NCBI GenBank assembly: GCA_030373325.1
Contig: JAUCZB010000006.1
Location: 62,001 to 126,000 of the forward strand
DNA: 64,000 bases
Direction of reading: 5' to 3'
Source: Cyanobium sp. CZS25K
GTDB taxonomy: Bacteria > Cyanobacteriota > Cyanobacteriia > PCC-6307 > Cyanobiaceae
Shown: positions 1-7,825 of the stretch, in pieces
Layout of the letters: the number at the start of each line of letters is the position of its first letter
Numbering within the stretch: position 1 is the first letter of the stretch
The notes under the pieces: model-generated
Database searches by the model: none
Seen by the model: the letters and a program-made list of their open reading frames with translations, nothing else
What the model was told of the DNA's origin: nothing
Program-made: the position numbers and the translations under genes

Positions 1-729
1 CAGCGCGGTCAGATCGGCACGGCCCTTGGCGAGCGGCTGCTTGAGGGTCGTCCGGGGGCAGGCCGGCCTTTCCTGCAGACGATGCTTGGCCAGCAGCAGA
101 TCGGTGTCGGCCGCTTCGCCACCATGCACCGGCAGGCTGCGGGCAACATGGCCGGCCGGGCCGAACTGGGCCACGGGGAAGCGGTCGATCTTCACCTCCA
201 CCACCGCCTCCTCGGCGGGCTCCAGGTGAACCGCATCCGCATCCGGCAAGGCCACCGCGGTCAGCAGCCTGTCGTCGAGGGGAACGGCGACGAGCTGGCC
301 GTCCTGCCGTTCCACCTGGGCCAGCAGGCTGGGGGTATGGCGTTCGAGGATGCACTGGACCCCGCCCTCCGGCGAGCGGCGACGGCCCCCTTCACGGGTG
401 ATCTTGACCAGGACCCGATCACCGTTCCAGGCATGGTTGAGCTGGTGGTCACGGATGTAGATGTCCTCGCCGCCGTCTTCCCTGAGCGCAAAACAGAAAC
501 CCTTGCTCGAGCAGCGCAGGCGGGCCGGGATCAGCTCCGGGGTCTGGCAGGCGCGAAGGCCTTCCGCGTCCTCCTCGACCACCCCGAGGCGGAGCAGGGC
601 ATCCAGGCCGATGCGCAGTTGCTGCTTGCAGGATTTGGTGGTCAGGCCCAGTGACTTCTCCAGTTTGGCGAGGGCCACCGCATCGGTCGTGGAGAGGTGG
701 TCGAGCAGATCGGCGACCGTGAACTTCAT
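1..729 (-). CDS. rnr: RNase II/R-family exoribonuclease, 3' part cut off by the window edge
   Basis: The first 243 codons of a 3'-5' exoribonuclease that would degrade structured RNA. The N-terminus MKFTVADLLDHL leads a winged-helix-like region up to about residue 50. A cold-shock/OB-type stretch follows (FCFALREDGGEDIYIRDH, then NHAWNGDRVLVKI), typical of RNase R/VacB. The catalytic RNB domain would lie to the left of the window, so activity cannot be judged. The ATG at 729 is the first good start, and the frame stays open to base 1. It is transcribed away from the transporter genes to its right on the same strand, with a 144-bp gap. RNase II is the alternative family name. Confidence 0.8.
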   Translation of the reverse strand, partial: MKFTVADLLDHLSTTDAVALAKLEKSLGLTTKSCKQQLRIGLDALLRLGVVEEDAEGLRACQTPELIPARLRCSSKGFCFALREDGGEDIYIRDHQLNHAWNGDRVLVKITREGGRRRSPEGGVQCILERHTPSLLAQVERQDGQLVAVPLDDRLLTAVALPDADAVHLEPAEEAVVEVKIDRFPVAQFGPAGHVARSLPVHGGEAADTDLLLAKHRLQERPACPRTTLKQPLAKGRADLTAL

Positions 730-873
730 CGGATGGGGAATACGCGGAGGATGGCACTGCCTGTGCAGCGCTGGGGCCAGGGTGGTCCGGAGCGCCAGGG
801 GGGTCGCCGGCCTCGGTGGACAGGGGATGGCCCGGGGAGCGCACGCCGTCACGGCGTACGTCATCCAGGGACT

Positions 874-1218
874 CTAAGGAGCGGGGGTGTCGGGGGTCGC
901 CGTGGTGGCCTCAGCGGGGGCTCCAGCAGGGGGTTCCGTGGCCTCGGCCCTGGAACGCAGGATCAGACGGGTGCCGATGATCAGGAAACCGGCGGCGGCG
1001 GCCAGCTGCAGTCCATCGGTGGGGATCACGCTGGAGAGGGAGCCACCCGCCGCTGCCCCCACCAGGCTGGCCAGCACCAGGGCGAAGGCACTACCGGCGA
1101 AGACGGCCCCGGGTCGGTTGGAGGTGCCGCTGATGCTGACGATGGCCAGCTGGGTCTTGTCGCCGAGCTCCGCCAGGAAGACGGTGGCGAAGGTGGAGGC
1201 GAGCAGGGCGAACGGCAT
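874..1218 (-). CDS. TMEM165/GDT1 family (UPF0016) cation transporter, half-size
   Basis: A 114-residue membrane protein of the GDT1/Mnx family, which moves Mn2+ or Ca2+; in cyanobacteria Mnx exports Mn2+ across internal membranes. The family signature AELGDKTQLA lies at about residues 16-25 in the first hydrophobic segment, and two more hydrophobic segments follow. Typical members carry two copies of this motif in about 200 residues; this one has one copy, and a second half-size gene lies 18 bp upstream. The polar Ala/Pro/Thr-rich tail is probably cytoplasmic. The two halves probably form a heterodimer (inference). Confidence 0.82.
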   Translation of the reverse strand: MPFALLASTFATVFLAELGDKTQLAIVSISGTSNRPGAVFAGSAFALVLASLVGAAAGGSLSSVIPTDGLQLAAAAGFLIIGTRLILRSRAEATEPPAGAPAEATTATPDTPAP

Positions 1219-1236
1219 GGCGGACGGGCGGCGGTC

Positions 1237-1614
1237 TCAGGGGTTGAGCAGGTGCAGCGGAGCCAGATGCAGCATCGCCTGGCGGCCCAGCCACAGCCCC
1301 AGCGCGACCATCAACACACCGGCCGCCCGCTCGAGCTGGTGGGCGGGCATGACGGTGGAGAGCCAGCGCCCCAGCAGCACCCCCACCAGGCTGGAGCAGA
1401 TCAGGGCGAGGGAGGCCCCCACGAAAACGATCACCGGACGGCCCGACTGGGCCGACAGCAACAGGGCGGCGAGCTGGGTCTTGTCGCCGAGTTCGGCCAG
1501 GAACACCGTGGTGGCGGTGCTCAGAAACACCGCGATCCAGCCGGGCGCGGCCGGGCCAGCGGGCGTCTCCGGCTGGGGAGACGGGGGCGACGGGACCTCG
1601 GGGACGCTGCTCAT
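1237..1614 (-). CDS. TMEM165/GDT1 family (UPF0016) cation transporter, half-size partner
   Basis: A 125-residue second half-size GDT1 protein. After a Pro-rich N-terminal leader of about 24 residues it has a membrane segment carrying AELGDKTQLA (E at about residue 41), then further hydrophobic stretches. It is the same family as the next gene downstream and is nearly identical in the motif helix, as expected of the two inverted halves of a full-length transporter. Its ATG overlaps the stop of the YkgJ-like gene (ATGA, 4 bp), so the three genes form one translationally coupled unit. Mn2+ or Ca2+ as the substrate is inferred from the family. Confidence 0.82.
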   Translation of the reverse strand: MSSVPEVPSPPSPQPETPAGPAAPGWIAVFLSTATTVFLAELGDKTQLAALLLSAQSGRPVIVFVGASLALICSSLVGVLLGRWLSTVMPAHQLERAAGVLMVALGLWLGRQAMLHLAPLHLLNP

Positions 1615-1970
1615 GAAGGGTGACGGATCGTCCGCAGGAATCGGCGCATCACCCGGTGGCGGCCGCCCAGCTCGGCGCGGATCTGTTGCTTGCAGGAGCT
1701 GATGGCCAGGGCATCGGGGTCGTCACCGGGAAGGCCGAACAGGGCGACGAGCTGGTCAACGCGGCAGAAGTCGGGCCGCTCGGCGTAGATGCGGCAGCGA
1801 CGGGAGCCGGTATCGAAGTGGCGGCACCAGCCGTCATCACCCACCATCGAAAAGTAGAGCTGCTGCTGGTCGCGATCGAGGGCCTCGATCGCGTCTCCCC
1901 TGAGGGCCGGGTCGAGTCGGCAGCAGGAGCCGCAACCGCCGATGCATTGCCAGTGCTCGGATCGGGGCAA
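1611..1970 (-). CDS. YkgJ-family cysteine-cluster protein
   Basis: A 119-residue protein with the CxxCGxCC-type cluster (CIGGCGSCC at about residues 9-17) plus downstream cysteines in [17 protein letters not shown] and SSCKQQ. This is the Zn/Fe-S binding layout of the YkgJ/UPF0153 family, whose function is not well defined. The first usable start is TTG at 1970; no in-frame ATG lies close upstream. It heads an operon with two half-size metal transporters, which suggests a link to metal handling, but that is only context. Confidence 0.75.
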   Translation of the reverse strand: MPRSEHWQCIGGCGSCCRLDPALRGDAIEALDRDQQQLYFSMVGDDGWCRHFDTGSRRCRIYAERPDFCRVDQLVALFGLPGDDPDALAISSCKQQIRAELGGRHRVMRRFLRTIRHPS

Positions 1971-2077
1971 GGGGGCGAATCACGGTGCCCCCATTCACTC
2001 ACACCTTCCGCCCGGCGCCAGCCATCACAACCGATCACGGGCAGAGCTCAGAGGCGCGGAAGACGGCCGGAGCGGCC

Positions 2078-3517
2078 CTACACTCCTTGCCGATCGTCCC
2101 TTTCGCCTGCTGCCGCACCATGGGTATCGACTTCCATCTCATCTCCAACTTCGGCGCCCTGGCCCTGATCACCCTGGCCGGTCCGGCCGTGATCTTCATC
2201 CTCTACTACCGCCGTGGCGCCCTCTGAGGCCTGCGTCACCAGCAGGTCGGCCAGGGCGTGATACACCGGACGACGCTGAATCGCACGGCCGGTGTAGGCC
2301 GCGATCACCGAGGCCGCCACCAGGCCGACCATGAGTTGCTGATCGCCGGCCATGCGGATGGCGAAGGCGATCGTCATCACCGGCAGCTGGGTGGCACCGG
2401 CCAGCCCGGCGGCCATGCCGAGGGCCAGGCCCAGGTGGGGATCACCCGCCAGGGCCCGCACCACCCCGGCCCCGAACAGGCCCCCCAGGGCGAAGGAGGG
2501 GTCGATCAGTCCGCCGGGAACGCCGGAGGAGAGCGCCAGCACCGGGCCCAGCAGACGTGACGCCAGCAGGGCGGCCCAGCTCCAGTCGAGGGTGGTGTCG
2601 CCATCCCTGTCGAGGATCAGCCGCATCAGGGCCTCGCCATCGCCACCGCTGGCGCCACCGGTGATCAGGGCCAGCAGGGTGAGTGCCAGCCCCGCGGCCA
2701 GGCCCAGACGCAGGGGCTGGCGACGGGCGATCGGCGTGAACAACCCCGTGGCCGCCACCAGCAGCCGGGCGAAGCCACCCCCGAGCAGCCCGCCGCCGAG
2801 GCCGATCGGGATCGCCCAGAGCAGCTGCTCGGTCTCCGCCACCGGACTGGCGTTGAGCCCCAGGGCGAACATCGGCTGACCGCCCAGATTGCTGACCACG
2901 GCCGCCCCGCTGGCCATCACCAGCGCCGGCCACACCAGGCGTTCCTGGAAGCTGCGGGTGAGTTCCTCGACCACGAAGATCATCCCCATCAGGGGCGTGT
3001 TGAAGCCGCCGGCCAGACCGGCCCCGGCCGCCCCGGCCAGCAGATAGCCGCGGCTGGTACGGCGCATCATGCTGGGCCAGCGCCGCAGCAGGATCTGGCC
3101 CACGGCGGCGCCCACCTCCACCACGGGACCTTCCCGGCCCAGAGGAAACAGGGCCAGGCTGGCCACCGTCCAGAGCCCCACCCGTTGCGCCGTGGGGCTG
3201 ACGCTGAGCAGCTTCGTGCCGCGATGGGGATCCTCCAGGCAGAGCATCACCTGGGGAATGCCCGAGCCGGCGCCCCGGCGCCAGGGGCCGTGCTGGAACC
3301 AGAGCAGCAGGGGCATCAGGGGGATCGGTGCCAGAACCAGCAGCAGGCCGGCGGCGCTCCAGCCTCCACCGTGGAAGGCCGGCAGGGAGGAGAGGAGTCG
3401 ATCCTGGAGCCCGTCGACGCGGTTGAGGGGCCAGCAGGCCACACCCACCAGGGCTCCCAGGATCGCCAGCTGGGCAAAGGAACGCAGCACGCCATGGCGA
3501 TGGTGCAGGAGATTCAT
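2078..3517 (-). CDS. ClC-type chloride channel / H+-coupled anion antiporter
   Basis: A 479-residue polytopic membrane protein with the ClC motifs: GSGIPQ near residue 85, [10 protein letters not shown] near residue 130 (with the gating glutamate), FVVEEL (the internal proton glutamate region), and a late [17 protein letters not shown]. Both conserved glutamates favour a Cl-/H+ exchanger over a channel. The ATG at 3517 overlaps the recJ stop (ATGA), so it is co-translated with recJ; a longer reading upstream lies inside recJ and is rejected. The last ~50 residues (polar, Glu/Asp/Gly-rich) are encoded opposite psb30 and look unlike a ClC tail. No CBS domains are present. Confidence 0.88.
   Translation of the reverse strand: MNLLHHRHGVLRSFAQLAILGALVGVACWPLNRVDGLQDRLLSSLPAFHGGGWSAAGLLLVLAPIPLMPLLLWFQHGPWRRGAGSGIPQVMLCLEDPHRGTKLLSVSPTAQRVGLWTVASLALFPLGREGPVVEVGAAVGQILLRRWPSMMRRTSRGYLLAGAAGAGLAGGFNTPLMGMIFVVEELTRSFQERLVWPALVMASGAAVVSNLGGQPMFALGLNASPVAETEQLLWAIPIGLGGGLLGGGFARLLVAATGLFTPIARRQPLRLGLAAGLALTLLALITGGASGGDGEALMRLILDRDGDTTLDWSWAALLASRLLGPVLALSSGVPGGLIDPSFALGGLFGAGVVRALAGDPHLGLALGMAAGLAGATQLPVMTIAFAIRMAGDQQLMVGLVAASVIAAYTGRAIQRRPVYHALADLLVTQASEGATAVVEDEDHGRTGQGDQGQGAEVGDEMEVDTHGAAAGERDDRQGV
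2079..2084 (+). promoter_or_regulatory. candidate -10 element for psb30
   Basis: TACACT lies 36 bp upstream of the psb30 ATG in the 149-bp gap between the divergent YkgJ gene and psb30, and resembles a bacterial -10 hexamer. No convincing -35 was seen, so this is tentative. Confidence 0.25.
2120..2227 (+). CDS. psb30: Photosystem II protein Psb30 (Ycf12)
   Basis: A 35-residue single-span thylakoid protein of photosystem II, beginning [10 protein letters not shown] and ending ILYYRRGAL. The central [13 protein letters not shown] helix and the basic YRRG end are characteristic of Psb30/Ycf12, a small peripheral subunit near cytochrome b559 that stabilises PSII. The length matches the family. 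A longer in-frame start at 1985 would add 45 polar residues unlike the family, so the ATG at 2120 is chosen. The whole gene lies on the strand opposite the 3' end of the ClC reading frame. Confidence 0.9.
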   Translation: MGIDFHLISNFGALALITLAGPAVIFILYYRRGAL

Positions 3518-5439
3518 CCCGCCATCCCCAGCGCCATGGCCGCGTCCCGCAGCAGCCCCTGCACGTAGGGATGGGGTGGATCCACTACCGCCCCTGGGGC
3601 CTCGGAGTCCGGGTGGAGGCCGGACCGCAGCTCCTCCCCGGCGGCGTTGCGGATCACCAGGGTGTCCCCTTCGCGCCGGCACCAGTAGGTGCGATCCCGT
3701 CGCTGCAGGACAACCCCGTCGCCACCGCTGCAGCGGATCGCCTCCAGCTCCAGCTGGAACCGTTCCACGCCCTGCCAGTCATCGCGGCGCAGCCGATAGG
3801 CCACGTCCACCGGGCCCGTCCACTGGCTGGGCCCCTGCCAGCGCCAGGCGATCGCCCGCAGCTTCGCCTCCCCCTGGGCCAGCTGCAACTGCAGATGGCC
3901 GCCGCGCAGGAGTTTCTGCTCCACCACCTGGCAGCGGCTGCTCCAGAACAGGGGGGTGGGATGACCGATGCCGAAGGGAGCCAGCCGTTGCAGCTGGCGC
4001 CAGAACTCCCGGTCGATGCGCTCCAGCCGCAGCAGGGCCTCGGGCTCCACCGTCCGGCCGTCACCTGCCGCTTGCAGCCAGCGGCCGGCGAGGGCGTCCA
4101 GCCGCTCCTGCAGAGCACTGACGTTCTCGGCCCGCACCGTGAAGCCGCCGGCAGCCGGGTGGCCGCCGTGGCGCTCCAGCAGCTCCGTACAGGCCGTCAG
4201 GGCCGCATCCACGGCGAAACCCTTCGGAGCCCGCACGGACGCCCGCAGGCGGCCGCCCCCCTCACCCGCCAGCAGGGCCACCGGACGGCCGAAACGCTCC
4301 ACCAGCCGGGACGCGACGATGCCGATCACGCCATGGTGCCAGTGGCCCTGGGCCAGGAGCAGGAAGGCGGGACGCTGGGGGCCGTCGGCCTCCAGCAGGG
4401 CCAGGGCTTCGGCCTCGATCGCACTGCAGAGTTCGCGCCGCTGACGGTTGAGGGCTTCGCAGGAGCGGGCCAGTTCCAGGGCCCGCTCGGGATCCTCGGT
4501 GGTGAGCAGGTCCACCACCAGCTGCGGGTCCCCCAGGCGGCCGACGGCATTGATGCGTGGGGCCAGCTGGAAGCCCACCGCCTCGGCGTCAACGCGGTGC
4601 TTCTCCAGGCCCGCCAGCTGCTGCAGCGCCTGGAGGCCGGGCAGGGGGCTGCGGCCCAGCTGGGGCAGGCCATCGAGCAGCCAGCGGCGATTCACCCCTT
4701 CCAAGGGGGCCATGTCGGCGATGGTGCCGATGCAGAAGAGGTTGAGGGCGATCTCGAGCCCGTGACGGTGCCGCAGGCGCCGGCAGAGGGCTGTGGCCAG
4801 GACGTGGGCCAGCCCCACACCGGCCAGCCCGCGGTAGGGGGAGCCTTCAGGGGTGACGGCCGGGTGAAGCAGGGCCAGGTGGGGCGGCAGCTCCAGCGGC
4901 AGCGTGTGGTGATCGGTGAGAATCACCTCCACCTCCAGGGCAGCGGCCCGGTCGAGGGCCTCGGCAGCGGCCACACCGTTGTCCACGGTGATGAGCAGCC
5001 GCACCCCCTCGCCCGCCAGCCGCTCCACCATGGCGGCGTTGAGCCCGTAGCCGTCGTCCATGCGGCTGGGGATGGCGGCCTGTGGCCGGGCGCCGAGCCG
5101 CTGCAGCACCCCCACCAGCAGGGCGGTGCTGGTCATGCCATCGGCGTCGTAGTCACCGCAGATGGCGACCGTCTCTCCCGTCTGGCAGCAGCGCACCAAC
5201 CGCTCGACCGCTACCGCAAGACCGGGGAAATGGGCGTCGGGATCGGGGGCGGCAACCGGATCGAGCAGCCGGCAGACCGCCTCCGCCGTCCCATGGCCGC
5301 GGCGCCGCAGGATCGCCAGCAGTTCTTCGGGCAGGCCGCCGGGCCGGTCGACGTCCGGAGCCTCGGCGGCGGCGGCCGGGCCATCGCCGCCGAGCGGAGA
5401 GGGCAGCAACCAGCGGCGCTCGTCGACGGCAGAGAGCAA
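3514..5439 (-). CDS. recJ: Single-stranded-DNA-specific 5'-3' exonuclease RecJ
   Basis: A 641-residue DHH-family exonuclease used in recombination and mismatch repair. Visible motifs are CGDYDADG (about 94-101), TVDNG (151-155), ILTDHHTLP (about 173-181) and, in the DHHA1 part, HGGHPAAGGF (about 420). A C-terminal OB-type region follows. No in-frame ATG is near the expected N-terminus, so a TTG at 5439 (protein starting MLSAVDERRW) is the best start. The divergent HAD gene begins 90 bp away. The stop overlaps the ClC start. Confidence 0.92.
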   Translation of the reverse strand: MLSAVDERRWLLPSPLGGDGPAAAAEAPDVDRPGGLPEELLAILRRRGHGTAEAVCRLLDPVAAPDPDAHFPGLAVAVERLVRCCQTGETVAICGDYDADGMTSTALLVGVLQRLGARPQAAIPSRMDDGYGLNAAMVERLAGEGVRLLITVDNGVAAAEALDRAAALEVEVILTDHHTLPLELPPHLALLHPAVTPEGSPYRGLAGVGLAHVLATALCRRLRHRHGLEIALNLFCIGTIADMAPLEGVNRRWLLDGLPQLGRSPLPGLQALQQLAGLEKHRVDAEAVGFQLAPRINAVGRLGDPQLVVDLLTTEDPERALELARSCEALNRQRRELCSAIEAEALALLEADGPQRPAFLLLAQGHWHHGVIGIVASRLVERFGRPVALLAGEGGGRLRASVRAPKGFAVDAALTACTELLERHGGHPAAGGFTVRAENVSALQERLDALAGRWLQAAGDGRTVEPEALLRLERIDREFWRQLQRLAPFGIGHPTPLFWSSRCQVVEQKLLRGGHLQLQLAQGEAKLRAIAWRWQGPSQWTGPVDVAYRLRRDDWQGVERFQLELEAIRCSGGDGVVLQRRDRTYWCRREGDTLVIRNAAGEELRSGLHPDSEAPGAVVDPPHPYVQGLLRDAAMALGMAG

Positions 5440-5528
5440 CGATCGGCAGGCGGGGCCCCCGCATTGTGGGAGGCGAGGCCTCGCGGCGCACCCCTTTAGC
5501 CTGACGCGTCTAACAACTTTGACGCCCG

Positions 5529-6290
5529 ATGGCCCCGCCCCTGTCGGCCCTGCTCTGGGATGTGGACGGCACCCTGGCCGAAACAGAGTTCGAGGGCCAC
5601 AGGGTGGCGTTCAACCGCAGCTTTGAGGCCGCCGCACTCCCCTGGCGATGGGACCGGCCCACCTATGCCCGGTGGCTGGCCGTGAGCGGCGGCCACGAGA
5701 GGATCACCGCCTACCTGCGGGAGGTGGAGGGTCGCACGCCAGAACGCTCCCGGGTGGAGGAGCTTCAAAGCCGCAAGCAGGCCAGCTACGCCGATCTGCT
5801 GCGAGAGGGCGGCCTCGCCCTGCGGCCCGGGGTGGGCCGTCTGGTGGCGGCCGCGGCGGCGGCTGGCCTGCGGCAGGGGATCGTCACCACCAGCAGCCGC
5901 AGCGCCGTACAGGCCCTGCTGGAAGGGGCTCCGGCCGGTGTGGCCCGAGCCTTCGACTTCTGGATCTGCGGTGAGGACGTGTCCCACAAGAAACCCGATC
6001 CCGAGGCCTACCGGCTGGCGTTGCAGCATCTGGGCAGCGACGGCCAGGGCGTCCTGGTGCTGGAGGACTCCCCGGCCGGTCTGGCGGCGGCCAGCGGCGC
6101 AAGGCTGGCGTGCCTGGTCTGCCTCAGCGCGGCGATGCGGCAGGAACCGGCCACCCGCTTCAGCGCCGCCCGGGCCGTGATCGAGAACCTGGAGGAAGAA
6201 GAGAGGCCCATCGTCGTGCACCGGGGGCCTGCTTGCCCCGGGCGCCAGGTGACGCTGTCGTGGCTGCAGCGCCTGCTCGATCCGCCATGA
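5529..6290 (+). CDS. HAD-superfamily hydrolase, CbbY/phosphoglycolate-phosphatase-like
   Basis: A 253-residue HAD phosphatase with motif I WDVDGTLAE (nucleophile D11, acid/base D13), motif II around VTTSSR, the lysine of motif III in HKKPDPEAY (near 159), and motif IV EDSPAG (near 181). The cap region fits CbbY-like enzymes, which act on sugar phosphates such as xylulose-1,5-bisphosphate; 2-phosphoglycolate is another possible substrate. The ATG is followed by a coupled ycf20 gene (ATGA overlap) and then glycerate kinase, so a photorespiration or Calvin-cycle clean-up role is plausible by context. Confidence 0.82.
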   Translation: MAPPLSALLWDVDGTLAETEFEGHRVAFNRSFEAAALPWRWDRPTYARWLAVSGGHERITAYLREVEGRTPERSRVEELQSRKQASYADLLREGGLALRPGVGRLVAAAAAAGLRQGIVTTSSRSAVQALLEGAPAGVARAFDFWICGEDVSHKKPDPEAYRLALQHLGSDGQGVLVLEDSPAGLAAASGARLACLVCLSAAMRQEPATRFSAARAVIENLEEEERPIVVHRGPACPGRQVTLSWLQRLLDPP

Positions 6291-6634
6291 CCCGCCTGCC
6301 TGTGCAGCGCACCCGTTTCCAGGGACTGATCAGCCAACTGGGGGGAAGCGTGATCGGCGTGCTGCGGCGCAGCTGGCGGGCCGGCAGCCTGGCCTCCCTG
6401 GCGTTGCTGATCGGCTTCTTCGCCGGTCAGAACCTCACCAGCCTGCTGCTCTTTGCCGCCCCGGGAGGCCGGCCGATTGTGGTGCTCGGCGTGCTGCTGC
6501 TGATGGAGGTGCTGGTAAGGCTGCGCAGCCGCCTGGTGGGCGCGGAACCTTCCCTGGCCTGGGTGATCGTCGACAACCTCCGCATCGGCGCCACCTACTC
6601 GATCGTGCTGGAGGCCTTCAAACTTGGCACCTGA
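6287..6634 (+). CDS. ycf20: Ycf20 / DUF565 membrane protein
   Basis: A 115-residue protein with QRTRFQGLISQLGGSV at the N-terminus, two hydrophobic stretches (around SLASLALLIGFFAGQNL and IVVLGVLLLMEVLVRL) and a conserved C-terminal IVDNLRIGATYSIVLEAFKLG. This matches the DUF565/Ycf20 family of cyanobacteria and plastids, linked in plants and algae to non-photochemical quenching. The ATG overlaps the stop of the HAD gene. Starting further upstream would only read through the HAD gene. Confidence 0.8.
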   Translation: MTRLPVQRTRFQGLISQLGGSVIGVLRRSWRAGSLASLALLIGFFAGQNLTSLLLFAAPGGRPIVVLGVLLLMEVLVRLRSRLVGAEPSLAWVIVDNLRIGATYSIVLEAFKLGT

Positions 6635-6638
6635 GCCC

Positions 6639-7580
6639 ATGGGGGACGCCTGGGAGCAGCGGCTGGAGCAGGCCGGCGACCTCGGCCCGCTGCAGCCCGG
6701 CCTGCTGCGGCATCTGGCCCTGCCGATGCTGCGGCGGCTGGAGGGCAGCCTGCACAGCGGGTCGGCGGCACGACGACGTCCCCTGCTGGCCCTGAATGGA
6801 CCGGTGGGCGCCGGCAAGACGAGCCTCGGCCGCGCCCTGGAGCGACTCGCCGGCCTCGGCGGCCTGCGGCTCACGGTGGTCTCGATCGACGATCTCTACC
6901 TCCCGGCCGAAGAACGACGTCGGCGGCTGGCGGGCAATCCCTTCGGCGTCAGCCGGGTGCCCCCCGGCAGCCACGATCTGCCCCTGCTGATGGCGGCGCT
7001 GGCCACCTGGCGAGCCGGAGGGCCGCTGCTGCTGCCCTGGTTCGACAAGACCCTGGCCGCAGGGGAAGGGGATCGGGCCGGCTGGCGCGAGCGGGGCGCC
7101 GAGGCGATCATCATCGAGGGCTGGCTGATGGGCTGTCGGGCCCTCGGCCCTGTGGCCCTGGGCCAGCGGATCGAGAACGGTGCCGGGCTCGAGCCTCTGA
7201 CGGCGCAGGAACGGATCTGGCTGCCCTGCTGGGACAACCATCTGGCGGCCTACGAAGAACTGTGGCGTACCTGTGACGGCCTCTGGCTGCTGCGTCCGGA
7301 ACGCTGGAGCCTGCCGCGCCGCTGGCGGTTTCAGGCGGAGGCCCGCCAGCGTCGCTCCGGAGGGGGCTGGTTGGGGGCCGACCAACTGGACGACTTGGTG
7401 CGAGCCACCCTCCACTCCCTGCCACCGCCGCTCTACCAGGACCCCCTGCTGGAGCCGGACCCAGACCGGCGACAGATCCCTCCGCTGGAAGGGGGAGTGA
7501 TTCTGGATGGCAGGAGGCGCGCACGCCCCCTGGCGAATCAGCTCTCTTCGCCGGCCTCAGCGTCGTCGGCGATCGGATAG
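6639..7580 (+). CDS. D-glycerate 3-kinase (plant/cyanobacterial type)
   Basis: A 313-residue kinase that phosphorylates D-glycerate to 3-phosphoglycerate, the last step of photorespiration. The P-loop GPVGAGKT lies at residues 54-61; [35 protein letters not shown] and EGWLMGCR are hallmarks of this family. The ATG at 6639 is 4 bp after the ycf20 stop; a TTG at 6624 is a less likely start. The last 43 bp overlap rpmF, which runs the other way, and the polar C-terminal tail past about residue 280 may be a read-through extension. Confidence 0.88.
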   Translation: MGDAWEQRLEQAGDLGPLQPGLLRHLALPMLRRLEGSLHSGSAARRRPLLALNGPVGAGKTSLGRALERLAGLGGLRLTVVSIDDLYLPAEERRRRLAGNPFGVSRVPPGSHDLPLLMAALATWRAGGPLLLPWFDKTLAAGEGDRAGWRERGAEAIIIEGWLMGCRALGPVALGQRIENGAGLEPLTAQERIWLPCWDNHLAAYEELWRTCDGLWLLRPERWSLPRRWRFQAEARQRRSGGGWLGADQLDDLVRATLHSLPPPLYQDPLLEPDPDRRQIPPLEGGVILDGRRRARPLANQLSSPASASSAIG

Positions 7581-7720
7581 ACGAAGCCCTGGGCACGCCC
7601 GCTCAGGACGGCCTTGCCCAGCGACATGGCCTTCTGGGCCGCCACGCCGGCCTTGGCCTTCCAGTGGGCGTGGCGCTGGTTGCGCTTGCCCTTGGAGGTT
7701 TTCTTCTTGGGAACGGCCAT
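7538..7720 (-). CDS. rpmF: 50S ribosomal protein L32
   Basis: A 60-residue basic protein beginning [21 protein letters not shown], the unmistakable N-terminus of bacterial/plastid L32. It lacks the four zinc-binding cysteines, as plastid and cyanobacterial L32 do. It is convergent with glycerate kinase (43 bp overlap) and divergent from ftsH, with 105 bp between the two start codons. Confidence 0.95.
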   Translation of the reverse strand: MAVPKKKTSKGKRNQRHAHWKAKAGVAAQKAMSLGKAVLSGRAQGFVYPIADDAEAGEES

Positions 7721-7825
7721 CCCGCACTCTCACTGCCAAACGATGATCCTGCGCCGCCGACTCGCCTTTCGTCAAATCGCTACAGTTCATTCCTGAAAAG
7801 CACTCCTGAAAAGGACGCCAGGCCT

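Noticed and set aside
3571-5499. 642-codon open frame opposite recJ
   Set aside because: Gln/Gly/His-rich shadow of recJ in very GC-rich DNA; no domains, and recJ has all its motifs on the other strand.
7664-7825. Upstream start for FtsH that would add a hydrophobic helix
   Set aside because: The segment is antisense to rpmF and its promoter region; kept only as an open question in the findings.
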